DNA of 23,972 bases from a virus, in the IMG/VR virus record IMGVR_UViG_3300022877_000038, positions 1-23,972 of that record, one strand, 5' to 3'. The notes beneath the pieces were generated by a model. The model did not search any database, was not told the DNA's origin, and saw nothing but the letters and a program-made list of their open reading frames with translations. The translations under genes were made by a program, and so were the position numbers. Shown piece after piece: positions 1 through 6,741 of this stretch; position 1 is the first letter of the stretch; each line of letters begins with the position of its first letter.

Positions 1-101
1 CCGGCGTTGCGAATAAGAATTTCAGTATTGAGGTTAAAGACAACCTGGCGGCGGCGGTCAAACTCGACCAAAACTGGTTTCTTGAAAATCAAAACACTCA
101 T
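1..101 (-). CDS. Possible tail assembly chaperone (N-terminus only)
   Basis: Only the first 33 codons are in the window; the protein begins MSVLIFKKPVLVEF. The ATG has an excellent Shine-Dalgarno (AAGGAG, six bases upstream), which is why I accept it despite its length. It follows the probable tail tube gene, the position where tailed phages usually encode the tail assembly chaperone that coats the tape-measure protein. That role is inferred from synteny alone, as no diagnostic motif is visible. The gene is separated from the tube gene by two hairpins and a terminator-like element, so it may be expressed at a lower level than the tube protein. Confidence 0.5.
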   Translation of the reverse strand, partial: MSVLIFKKPVLVEFDRRRQVVFNLNTEILIRNA

Positions 102-114
102 GTTTTTCTCCTTG

Positions 115-150
115 AAAAAAGTGGGCCAGCCTCACCCCTGAGACCAGCCC
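115..150 (-). terminator. Attenuator-like intrinsic terminator before the next tail gene
   Basis: On the minus strand a GGGC/GCCC stem, a four-by-four internal loop and a CTCA/TGAG stem closed by a GGGG loop are followed two bases later by six T residues. The T-tract runs directly into the AAGGAG ribosome binding site of the next gene. This is a plausible leaky terminator that lowers transcription past the abundant tail tube gene. Confidence 0.55.
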
Positions 151-191
151 ATCCCTAAACGCACAGCGCGAGACTTATCTGTGCGACCCAT

Positions 192-275
192 GAAAACCAC
201 CCCAACGACATAGACCCGTCGTTGGGGACCCCGGAAAGCTACCCCAGCGATATAGACCCATCGCCGGGGACATCG
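192..275 (-). repeat. Two tandem 42-base units, each forming a hairpin with the same loop
   Basis: Two imperfect 42-base units lie just after the tail tube stop codon. Each contains a 10-bp stem (200-209 with 218-227, and 242-251 with 260-269) closed by the same eight-base loop, GGGTCTAT on the minus strand. The stems differ at three positions. Two differences are compensated (A-T to G-C, C-G to T-A), and the third becomes a G-U pair only in the minus-strand RNA. This pattern suggests a maintained RNA structure in the late transcript, perhaps for mRNA stability, processing or attenuation. A further 6-bp stem (161-166 with 179-184) follows in the leader. Confidence 0.75.
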
Positions 276-278
276 AAC

Positions 279-1022
279 TTACTGAGCGGCAACGGTGAAG
301 CCTGTGTTGGCGGCGTTCTTGAGAGAGATTGTCGCGCTCTGCAAGTCCTTCATCTTGCCGCTCCACTTGAAGCTCTGAATCACCACTTGGCCCACGTACT
401 TATCCACGCCAGATCCCGCTCCATACGACGGGAACAGATAGATCGAAAGCGCGGTACGGTTCAAGAGCGCATTCAGAAAGCCTTCCTGCCCGGCATCCCC
501 GGCAATGTAATCGACAGTCGCGGTACCGCTGAAATCGAGCAAGCCGGACATGCGTCCTTTCCACGCACCGCCGTGATCGGTGGAGTCCAACTCATCCGCC
601 GTGAACTCGCCGTCAATATCTTTGAGGCCGGCGAGGATCTGCATGGCGCCGCCAGCGGCGGGGACATAACCGACCTGGGCTTTGTACCCCTGGAGCTTGC
701 AGGGCGTAATGGAGACGCCGGTCACGGTGACTGTGGCGGAGCCGGTGCCGGAGGTGTAAACCGCATCACTGGCAACATCGGGCGTGTAGACCGCCGTGAG
801 GGTATTGCTGCCGACGGCGAGAGACGATCCGGGCACAGCAATGACGGCGGAGCCAGCAGCCAGCACCGCGGCGGAAGACGCATAGCCGCCGCTGGTCAGC
901 TCGACCGTGCCGGTGGGCGTGGCTCCCGTTCCGGTGACGGCGATAGTCACATTCGTGGCCTGCAACGCGCTGATGGCGGTCAGGGAAGGTGTAACGGTTA
1001 CGGTAGGTGCAAGCAAAGCCAT
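279..1022 (-). CDS. Major tail tube protein with N-terminal Ig-like domain
   Basis: A 247-residue protein. Roughly residues 5-103 are a Thr/Val/Ser/Gly-rich bacterial Ig-like domain, with VTVTPS at its start, a PTGTVELTSGG strand pair, a NTLTAVYTP strand and a terminal ATVTVTG strand. The remaining ~145 residues resemble the beta-rich core of long-tailed phage tube proteins. Position after the connector and terminator genes and before the probable chaperone supports this role. Ig-like domains on tube proteins are normally thought to decorate the tail surface and bind cells or glycans; they are more often C-terminal or inserted, so the N-terminal placement is slightly unusual. A strong ribosome site (GGAGG, eight bases upstream) supports the ATG. 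The assignment rests on domain look and synteny. Confidence 0.7.
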   Translation of the reverse strand: MALLAPTVTVTPSLTAISALQATNVTIAVTGTGATPTGTVELTSGGYASSAAVLAAGSAVIAVPGSSLAVGSNTLTAVYTPDVASDAVYTSGTGSATVTVTGVSITPCKLQGYKAQVGYVPAAGGAMQILAGLKDIDGEFTADELDSTDHGGAWKGRMSGLLDFSGTATVDYIAGDAGQEGFLNALLNRTALSIYLFPSYGAGSGVDKYVGQVVIQSFKWSGKMKDLQSATISLKNAANTGFTVAAQ

Positions 1023-1070
1023 TTGTGTTTCCTCCCGGCCTATGCGGCCAGATACGTTTTGTTGTGAGCG

Positions 1071-1520
1071 TTAGCTCAGGTATGTCTTATTGATGGACGG
1101 ATCGTTCCTATCTACTTCCACTTCAACGCGAACCGTGATATCCACGCAAATCTGGTCAGATGCGGACTTATCCATGTAACCGATTTTGATGTTATCGATA
1201 TACACATCACTGACAAGCTGGCCGAGTGTGGGATCGAGACGGATTTGCTTCCACGCCCACAGCACAAGCGGATCGGCGACCAGGTCAACTTCATTGGTAG
1301 CATCCACATAAATGCGCAGGGTGAGAGGTTGATCGATCTTCACCGAATCGTTGGCGCAGTCGTCGTATTTGCAATCGATGTCAGTCGCGAAGAGATTGAA
1401 AGCCGTCTCCGACGCCTCGACAGCCTCAAAGCGGGTGCGGTAGGCCGTGGCGGGCGAGCCCTCCGCATTCAGCGCCGCCAGGATCGCCGTGGCAGCCCGT
1501 GTCCAGATCGTCTGTGCCAT
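1071..1520 (-). CDS. Probable tail terminator / tail completion protein
   Basis: A 149-residue protein opening MAQTIWTRAATAILAALNAEG, an amphipathic helix followed by a mixed alpha/beta sequence. The size and the location between the head-tail joining gene and the tail tube gene match tail terminator proteins of siphophages (lambda gpU-type), which cap the growing tube. No diagnostic motif is visible, so the call is mainly positional. Its ATG overlaps the stop of the SSB gene as TGATG, implying translational coupling. It ends 48 bases before the tube gene start. Confidence 0.5.
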   Translation of the reverse strand: MAQTIWTRAATAILAALNAEGSPATAYRTRFEAVEASETAFNLFATDIDCKYDDCANDSVKIDQPLTLRIYVDATNEVDLVADPLVLWAWKQIRLDPTLGQLVSDVYIDNIKIGYMDKSASDQICVDITVRVEVEVDRNDPSINKTYLS

Positions 1521-1900
1521 CAGAACGCCGCCTCATAGACTTCTGGAGGCGGCGTGGACTGTCCAGCGGCGTGGCTGTCCAGCAGCACAACTTCCTCCAC
1601 AACAATGTTGGTGCGGTAGCGCTTGGTTTGGGTGTCGTCTTCCCAACTGGAAGTGCGTAGGTGCCCGCAGATGTATACCTTGGAGCCTTTGTGCAGGTAG
1701 TCACGCGCAATCTCCGCCAGGCGTCCGTAGAACACGAGGGAGTGCCACTCGGTATGATCCTCCCACTTATCGCCGATTTTCTTGCGTTCGTTGGTCGCCA
1801 GCGACGCTGTTGTCAGCAGTGTTTTGCTTTTCAATTCCCTGCTCTCCGGCGGCTGGCCGATATGTCCCAGCAGGGTTACGGAATTCACACTTTTGCTCAT
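1520..1900 (-). CDS. ssb: Single-stranded DNA-binding protein (SSB)
   Basis: A 126-residue OB-fold protein of the bacterial SSB family. The N-terminus MSKSVNSVTLLGHIGQPPE matches the typical first strand; it continues with LTTASLATNE, a TEWHSLVFYGRLAEIARDYL stretch and KVYICGHLRTSSWED, all family hallmarks. The C-terminus is short and ends EVYEAAF, so the usual acidic tip (DDDIPF-like) that docks replication partners is degenerate. I chose the ATG preceded by GAGGA at five bases over an upstream GTG that would add MRNA. SSB normally binds single strands during replication, recombination and repair. It is odd that it sits between head-tail and tail genes rather than with the replication module. 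Late expression could serve recombination or packaging-stage DNA repair. Confidence 0.92.
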   Translation of the reverse strand: MSKSVNSVTLLGHIGQPPESRELKSKTLLTTASLATNERKKIGDKWEDHTEWHSLVFYGRLAEIARDYLHKGSKVYICGHLRTSSWEDDTQTKRYRTNIVVEEVVLLDSHAAGQSTPPPEVYEAAF

Positions 1901-1948
1901 AGCATTCCTCACGATCAGGAGTCAGCATTCGGTTGGTGTAGCTGGTTA

Positions 1949-2281
1949 TCATGCAGTGACCGGTCCTTTTAACTCAATGTCGAGCACGGATGGATCGTGG
2001 CGTTTCGGGAACCCTTTGACGATGTAGATTCCAGGCTCAAATTCCGGCGGCAGATTCGGGCTATCGAGAACCTCGATTTGGTCTTTGGGGCTTGGCGCCG
2101 CACTGATCGCAGCGCTCGGAATATGCAAAACGTATTGCTCGATTCCGACCGCTCCCGGGCCACCGCCATGCTCGTAGACATCGGTGTACAGATCGATGAT
2201 GCCGGTCACCGTCACACCCGCGATGATGACCGGAGCGCCGAAGTCGGCGAACATGGCCGGAAGATCGGAATCGCCAAACAT
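1949..2281 (-). CDS. Probable head-tail joining / attachment protein
   Basis: A 110-residue, beta-rich protein with no cysteines, containing GAPVIIAGVTVTGIID near the N-terminus and an acidic, hydrophobic C-terminus (DIELKGPV). Size, strand-rich character and position between the capsid-proximal genes and the tail terminator match lambda gpFII-like head-tail attachment proteins, which seal the connector and bind the tail. Its ATG directly follows the TAG of the preceding gene with no gap, so the two are probably translated together. The call is mostly by synteny. Confidence 0.45.
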   Translation of the reverse strand: MFGDSDLPAMFADFGAPVIIAGVTVTGIIDLYTDVYEHGGGPGAVGIEQYVLHIPSAAISAAPSPKDQIEVLDSPNLPPEFEPGIYIVKGFPKRHDPSVLDIELKGPVTA

Positions 2282-2584
2282 CTATTTGCCTTTCTTGGCG
2301 GCGGCCAACTCAGCGCGGAGCCGGGCATTCTCTTCGCGCAGCAGTTCGGCATCAGTGGGAAGTGCGGCGCGTTCCGCGGCTTCTTTTTCTGATTCGATCT
2401 CAGCTTCAACAGCTTTGACGTTTTCCGGCGTGGCCTCAGCCACGCGCTTGTGATTGGCAAGATAGACGTAATCGCGGTGAGACAACACGACCACTTCGCC
2501 TTTTTCGTGTGGCTTCTTATCGACCACCATGGCGACGCGCAACACAGTCTGGATAGGATCATTCTTGTTGCTCGATGTAAGCAT
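2282..2584 (-). CDS. Small phage protein with C-terminal coiled coil
   Basis: A 100-residue protein. The first half is a small beta-like region (TVLRVAMVVDKKPHEKGEVV), and residues ~50-97 are strongly helical and charged, with Ala/Glu/Leu heptad spacing suggesting a coiled coil that ends AAAKKGK. It lies directly downstream of the major capsid gene and abuts the head-tail joining gene. Possible roles are a head decoration or connector-assembly factor, but I do not recognise the family. A GGGAG ribosome site four to five bases upstream supports the start. Confidence 0.6.
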   Translation of the reverse strand: MLTSSNKNDPIQTVLRVAMVVDKKPHEKGEVVVLSHRDYVYLANHKRVAEATPENVKAVEAEIESEKEAAERAALPTDAELLREENARLRAELAAAKKGK

Positions 2585-2623
2585 TTTCTCCCTCGTGAGA
2601 TGAAAGATTGAGTTGTGAGTTAT

Positions 2624-2663
2624 CCCACCCTAGCCAAAAAAACAAAGACGCGGCGAGGGTGGG
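2624..2663 (-). other. GC-rich hairpin after the major capsid gene
   Basis: An 8-bp perfect stem (CCCACCCT with AGGGTGGG), one mismatch and three further pairs enclose a T-rich loop on the minus strand. It lies between the capsid stop and the next ribosome site. There is no T-tract after it, so it is not a classic terminator. It may stabilise the 3' end of the capsid message or mark an RNA processing point. Confidence 0.45.
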
Positions 2664-2684
2664 GCACCCAGGTACAGGTTTGAC

Positions 2685-4751
2685 TTAGCTGATGGCGATG
2701 TACGGGTTGGCGGCGAAGGCGGCGATATGCCGAATGGCGATATCGTTCAACGCGCGCTGAGTAACTACCACCGCGCCGGACGCAGCCTGGGTATATGGAT
2801 CAACCACAATTTCCCGCGCACCCCAGTCCGCCACAATCAACTGGCTCCAATCGCCGAAGATCGCGGTGTGCAGGATAGAGCCCGTCACACCGGACTTGGT
2901 TCCCGTCTTGGTGAGTTGATTGGTAACACCCGCGCGATAGCCCGCAGGACCTTCCGTGTCGATTCCCAGCGGGTCTTTGGGACCGTCGGACCAGATGAAT
3001 CCCGCGAGTCCCGTAACAGCCTTCAACGTGGCCTTGAGTTGGCTGCGCACTTCCGGCGTGAACATCCAAGCTGAGGTTGCCACATCCGCGTTGGCGGCGG
3101 CTGTGATGGACTCGAAAGCCAGGATATCGGCCCAAGTGAGCGGCTTTCCACCGTCGCTGAACGCCGTACCGGAAGGCGAGAGCAGAGTAAGGCCGGTGGT
3201 ATTCATCAGGCCGAGCGGCTGGGCGTTGGCTCCCGTTCCACTGATAGCCGCCAGATCGAGGGCCAGCAGAATTACCTGATCCTGATCCGCGCGGGCCAGC
3301 GCCTCAATATCGGGCGAGGTTTCGGCCAGCAACTCCATATCCCACGCGGTCTGCGCAGAGATACGATGAGGCGTGACGGAAATGAAATCCAGGTTCAGGT
3401 CGCTTTCCGTAACAGCCGCGCCCTCGCCAACCCACTGCGCGGTAGCAGCGGACGACTGCCGAGGCAGCCGGATGATGCCCTGCAAGCCACCCATGCGGCG
3501 TGCGCCAAGCTGCTCAACGCGCGGACGGTTGCGCAGCAGCTCAATGACTTCCGGATGGGTGTACGTGACCACGGCGGCGGCTTCGGAGGTAAGTCCAAGC
3601 TGGCCCGTAGCAGCAGCAACCGTCTGTGTTCCCAAGGCGCGGGAAGACAGACCATCCGGAATCAGCGGCCCTTGCGTGCTGATCTTGAGACGCTTTTTCA
3701 GTTCGTCACTGAATTCGCGCTCCAGCCTCGCATCGCACGAGTTGGTGGGGAACGTTCCCGATTTCGCCTGATTGACGAGTGAGCGGACCAGGCGGAAGAC
3801 GCTGAAGCGCTTCTGATCGCTCTTATCCAGTTCAGAAAAGAGATTGCTACCCGCAGTGCCCACCTTGCTGACATCGTTGGCCGCGCAAATCTTGCGCGAG
3901 ACCGTATCACGAAAACTATTTGAAGAGATGTTTTCGGCAATAGCCTTCTGGGCCTCGTCGATGGTGATGTACTTGCGGAAATCGGGATCGGTCGCAACGG
4001 CCATAATGTCATTGCGCCGCGCAAGCTCCAGATCCGCTGCGATTTTCTCAGCCGTGTCGGCCATGTTTCTGTTCTCCTGATTCGGTTCGACAACAATGAC
4101 GGGTTGTGCTAACCCCTCGGACGTGGAACTGTCCGTGGGGACCCCAGGCGCAGCGGGCGCGGAAACAGCGCTCCGCCGCAAGACGGTTTCGATTTCAACC
4201 GGGAAATTTTCAGTGCCAGATTCGGTGCGGCCTACGCCTACGGTGGGATCGGCGGCCACGGTGACAAGCGATGCGTCTAACACCTCCCAATCGGTTACGC
4301 GGCATTCAGCGGGCGCATCGGGGTTATCTTCATCCTCAGTACGCACCATCTTGTGAACGCGATAGCCCACGGACGCGGACGTAAGAATCTTGTCGTCGTA
4401 GTCCTGGCGCTTTTCCTGCGCAAACGCCGAGCGGCTGAACGGACCCTCAACGAAAAGACGGCCGTCCTTGATTTCATGCTTGTCAACAACGCCGAGCTGT
4501 TTGTTGGGGTCGTGATTGAAATTGTTGGGAACCTGGCCGGAATCGAGGCGATCCGTGCGAATGCTCTTCTTGTCGTGCTGCAGAATCTCATTCGCCGGTC
4601 CGTCCCAGTAGTTCCGCAGGTACGGGGTTTCACTGGAGACGGCAAAGCGGAACCGTCCCGGATCGGGGCCGGATAGCCGCTCGTTCTCTTTCGGCTTTGC
4701 ATCAATCACAGCCGCGCGATATTGCAATGGCAACTTACGTTTCGTGCTCAT
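2685..4751 (-). CDS. Prohead protease-major capsid protein fusion (HK97-like)
   Basis: A 688-residue single frame. Residues ~1-175 are a U35/S78-type prohead protease: NNFNHDP with the candidate catalytic His80, SASVGYRV with candidate nucleophile Ser127, and the family strand DWEVLDASLVTVAADP. Residues ~230-688 are an HK97-type major capsid protein. They start with a charged helical delta/scaffold-like segment, then the fold proper (TSEAAAVVTYTHPEVIELLRN, AQWVGEGAAV, GTGANAQPLGLMNTTG). The protease should mature the capsid by cutting the scaffold segment. Fused proteases are known in some phages, but most encode them separately. A second ribosome site inside the frame probably yields capsid protein alone. 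The upstream start has only a weak ribosome site (GAAGT), which would favour the internal product. Confidence 0.88.
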   Translation of the reverse strand: MSTKRKLPLQYRAAVIDAKPKENERLSGPDPGRFRFAVSSETPYLRNYWDGPANEILQHDKKSIRTDRLDSGQVPNNFNHDPNKQLGVVDKHEIKDGRLFVEGPFSRSAFAQEKRQDYDDKILTSASVGYRVHKMVRTEDEDNPDAPAECRVTDWEVLDASLVTVAADPTVGVGRTESGTENFPVEIETVLRRSAVSAPAAPGVPTDSSTSEGLAQPVIVVEPNQENRNMADTAEKIAADLELARRNDIMAVATDPDFRKYITIDEAQKAIAENISSNSFRDTVSRKICAANDVSKVGTAGSNLFSELDKSDQKRFSVFRLVRSLVNQAKSGTFPTNSCDARLEREFSDELKKRLKISTQGPLIPDGLSSRALGTQTVAAATGQLGLTSEAAAVVTYTHPEVIELLRNRPRVEQLGARRMGGLQGIIRLPRQSSAATAQWVGEGAAVTESDLNLDFISVTPHRISAQTAWDMELLAETSPDIEALARADQDQVILLALDLAAISGTGANAQPLGLMNTTGLTLLSPSGTAFSDGGKPLTWADILAFESITAAANADVATSAWMFTPEVRSQLKATLKAVTGLAGFIWSDGPKDPLGIDTEGPAGYRAGVTNQLTKTGTKSGVTGSILHTAIFGDWSQLIVADWGAREIVVDPYTQAASGAVVVTQRALNDIAIRHIAAFAANPYIAIS
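4062..4078 (-). promoter_or_regulatory. Internal ribosome binding site and start for capsid protein alone
   Basis: Within the fused gene, AGGAG lies nine bases before an in-frame ATG at codon 230 (MADTAEKIAADL). Starting here gives a 459-residue product that begins at the junction between protease and capsid domains, the length expected for an HK97-type capsid precursor with a delta domain. The position at the domain boundary argues against chance. Confidence 0.6.
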
Positions 4752-4773
4752 ACTTCAGTTGTGCGCCTGAAAC

Positions 4774-4801
4774 AAAAAAGGCCGCTAATTTGGCGGCCTT
4801 T
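4774..4801 (-). terminator. Intrinsic terminator downstream of the fibre-like gene
   Basis: On the minus strand a 9-bp perfect stem (AAAGGCCGC with GCGGCCTTT) and seven-base loop are followed by a run of T residues, TTTTTTGTTTC. It lies between the fibre-like gene and the protease-capsid gene. It would stop transcription of the inserted gene and leave the capsid gene dependent on readthrough or a separate promoter. Confidence 0.8.
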
Positions 4802-4847
4802 CCGTATAAAGTGTGTTTTTTAATTTACGTAGAGTTCAGGCACCGCA

Positions 4848-6572
4848 TCACTGGAACAGCGTCACGCTCGCGCTATCGATGAAGCAAGTGTCGGTGTTCA
4901 CCGAGTTCTGTACGTAGAAGTTCAGATAGGTGGTTCCTGTCGTGCTGATAGTGGTCTGTAGCGGAGGTCCCCCATACGTTGAATTACTAATTTGGGTCGC
5001 TTTTCCAATTTGCGTTGATGCCGATGTTTTTTCAATCACGCCAAGCAATACTCCCGTTCTACTTGCAGCCAACGACCCAGGCGAGGCAATGATCGCAGTT
5101 CCGCCCGTGTTCGATGTGCCGAATTTCACAGAGTAGGTGCACGTTCCTGTATTCGCTGTCCCGGTACATGCTGCTGTCGGAACACCCGACGAGGTTGTGC
5201 AGGCATCCAGCTCGACCTTTATATCCAAATGACTCGTTGCATTGAGCGTCCCGGCAGGAATAGTAACGGAGCCAACTTGCACCCAAGACGTGCTTCCCGT
5301 GTTCGCAAGGGGACCGGCCAGTTTCCAGCCCGACAGCGAGGGTGATGGCGGAAGCGCTGTCCAACTGGCAACTGCAACGCCGCTTGTGAACGTTTTATTT
5401 CCAGCGATACTTTCGTTGCCTATGGTATGGACTACTGCTGAGTCAGCAGCCCTGCTGGTATCCGTCGGGTGAACATGATCGGCACGGGCATAGGTAGTGG
5501 CCGAACCCGTTGCGGCTGTGCCGTCCATGCTGGGGTTGGTGATTGATGCTGCGGGGATCGCCGCGGTTGTGACGTTCCCGGTCATGCCGTTGACACTCTG
5601 GACGGGTGATGGCGGCGTTAAAATCTGGACCCAATTGGTAAGCAGACTGGCGTCGTTTGTGGTGAGGACAAACGTCTCATTCAGATCGGTACGGATGCAA
5701 ATGTCTCCCTTTGCCGCGTCGGAAAGCGCAAGCATCAACGCCTGACTGCCAACCACCCAAGTCTGATCGATGGCCATAGGCGGGATTTCGGTGGATAGGA
5801 CAAGGCCGCTGGAGTCTAGCGCCGCGTAGCCGTTCGGCACGCCCTTGTTGGCTGCGACCTCTTTCGTCGCCTCTGCCGCTTCCGCGCGTGTGGTTTCCGC
5901 GCCCAGGGCGTTAGAGGCCAGACCTTCAGCACCCTCAGCCCTATTGGTTTCAGTAGAGATAGCAGCTGCGTTCAGTGCCTCTGCACCTTCGGCCCGTGTA
6001 GCCTCCGCGCTGGCCGTGCCAGCCGCATCGAAGTCGGTTGTATTAGCAAGCGACGCCGTGCCCAGCGTGGGCTTATTCAGGATTGCCGCGAGGCCGTTTG
6101 TGGCGTTCCAGTCTGTCTGCACCTGCGCGAAATTGTATTCAGTGGCCAGGGCTGGAATGTTGGGAATATACGCATCAAAGTTGCATACACCCGCTTGGCA
6201 CCAGTCGCCTGTGCTTGTAGCCGTGTAATGCGGCTGCACGCACAGGTACCCAGGGCCTAACATGCTTACGCCCTTCAATAACGCTGTCACGTGAAAGCAA
6301 ATATTCTGAGGGTTAGTCAGATCAGTCGCGGGCACATTGAGCGTGAAAACTCCGTTGGACACATACGCCATGAACGGCTGCGTGGTGGTCTGGCCTCCAC
6401 CGCTCATCTGCATACTAGCCGGTGTTCCGTTGGCCAGTGTGGGCTGCCAGAAGATGATGCCCGTAAATGGAATGGTGCCGCCAAAATGCGAGGCGGTGAC
6501 GGTGACGGTCTGCGCGAGGCTGGCCGCGCAGACCGTGAAGAACAAGGTAATAATCAGCAGGGTGCGTTTCAC
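4848..6572 (-). CDS. Tail-fibre-like protein with Sec signal peptide (probable moron)
   Basis: A 574-residue protein that starts with a classic signal peptide: KRT, the hydrophobic core LLIITLFFTVCAA and a cleavage-like SLA-Q at ~20/21. After a beta-rich cysteine-containing domain (~22-150) comes a helical repeat region with TRAEGAEA, NRAEGAEG and TRAEAAEA units (~185-240). Next are tail-fibre signatures VQSVNGMTGNV and YARADHVHPTDTSRA, then a C-terminal beta domain with several cysteines. Fibre motifs say phage, but the signal peptide and cysteines say the product is exported and perhaps disulfide-bonded. It starts at a GTG with GGAGG seven bases upstream. It sits between portal and protease genes, ends at a strong terminator, and is preceded by a duplicated stretch, all typical of an inserted moron. 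It might coat the host surface or block superinfection; the function is unproven. Confidence 0.7.
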   Translation of the reverse strand: MKRTLLIITLFFTVCAASLAQTVTVTASHFGGTIPFTGIIFWQPTLANGTPASMQMSGGGQTTTQPFMAYVSNGVFTLNVPATDLTNPQNICFHVTALLKGVSMLGPGYLCVQPHYTATSTGDWCQAGVCNFDAYIPNIPALATEYNFAQVQTDWNATNGLAAILNKPTLGTASLANTTDFDAAGTASAEATRAEGAEALNAAAISTETNRAEGAEGLASNALGAETTRAEAAEATKEVAANKGVPNGYAALDSSGLVLSTEIPPMAIDQTWVVGSQALMLALSDAAKGDICIRTDLNETFVLTTNDASLLTNWVQILTPPSPVQSVNGMTGNVTTAAIPAASITNPSMDGTAATGSATTYARADHVHPTDTSRAADSAVVHTIGNESIAGNKTFTSGVAVASWTALPPSPSLSGWKLAGPLANTGSTSWVQVGSVTIPAGTLNATSHLDIKVELDACTTSSGVPTAACTGTANTGTCTYSVKFGTSNTGGTAIIASPGSLAASRTGVLLGVIEKTSASTQIGKATQISNSTYGGPPLQTTISTTGTTYLNFYVQNSVNTDTCFIDSASVTLFQ

Positions 6573-6609
6573 TCTTCATCCTCCGTTAAATTCCATATGG
6601 CCGGGTTGG
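6569..6609 (-). repeat. Direct repeat copy 1 (duplicated portal 3' end and ribosome site)
   Basis: This 41-base segment matches 6701-6741 at 37 positions with a 132-base offset. It carries a copy of the portal C-terminal codons (AIWNLTEDE then a stop), GGAGG and an overlapping start codon, here GTG for the fibre-like gene. Confidence 0.9.
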
Positions 6610-6626
6610 GGTTTGTGGTTGACGAT

Positions 6627-6704
6627 CTAAATGGGTGCAATAAGGCAAATCACCACCGCAAAGACCAGAAACAAAGAAATCGACACGATAGCAAGGGCCT
6701 TCAT
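6627..6704 (-). CDS. 25-residue single-pass membrane peptide
   Basis: The peptide MKALAIVSISLFLVFAVVIC-LIAPI is almost entirely hydrophobic after one lysine, so it should insert in the inner membrane. Its ATG overlaps the portal stop as ATGA and is preceded by GGAGG at seven bases, strong coupling evidence for a real gene despite the length. It lies between the two copies of a 41-base repeat, so it looks like part of the inserted cassette. Possible roles are a small membrane effector, for example in lysis timing or exclusion, or a non-functional insertion product. No family is recognised. Confidence 0.5.
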   Translation of the reverse strand: MKALAIVSISLFLVFAVVICLIAPI

Positions 6705-6741
6705 TTTTCATCCTCCGTTAAATTCCATATAGCCGCGTTGG
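6701..6741 (-). repeat. Direct repeat copy 2 (authentic portal 3' end)
   Basis: This is the portal-gene copy of the 41-base repeat. It encodes AIWNLTEDEK plus the stop, with GGAGG inside the coding sequence and an ATG overlapping the TGA. The copy at 6569-6609 preserves the same layout. Confidence 0.9.

Noticed and set aside
175-366. A minus-strand 63-codon frame with a repeated peptide
   Set aside because: The repeat in the peptide is caused by the 42-base hairpin units, and the frame overlaps the tube gene; RNA structure explains it better.
222-1067. A 281-codon plus-strand frame over the tail tube gene
   Set aside because: It is antisense to the tube gene and rich in Gly/Arg with no domain pattern, typical of a shadow.
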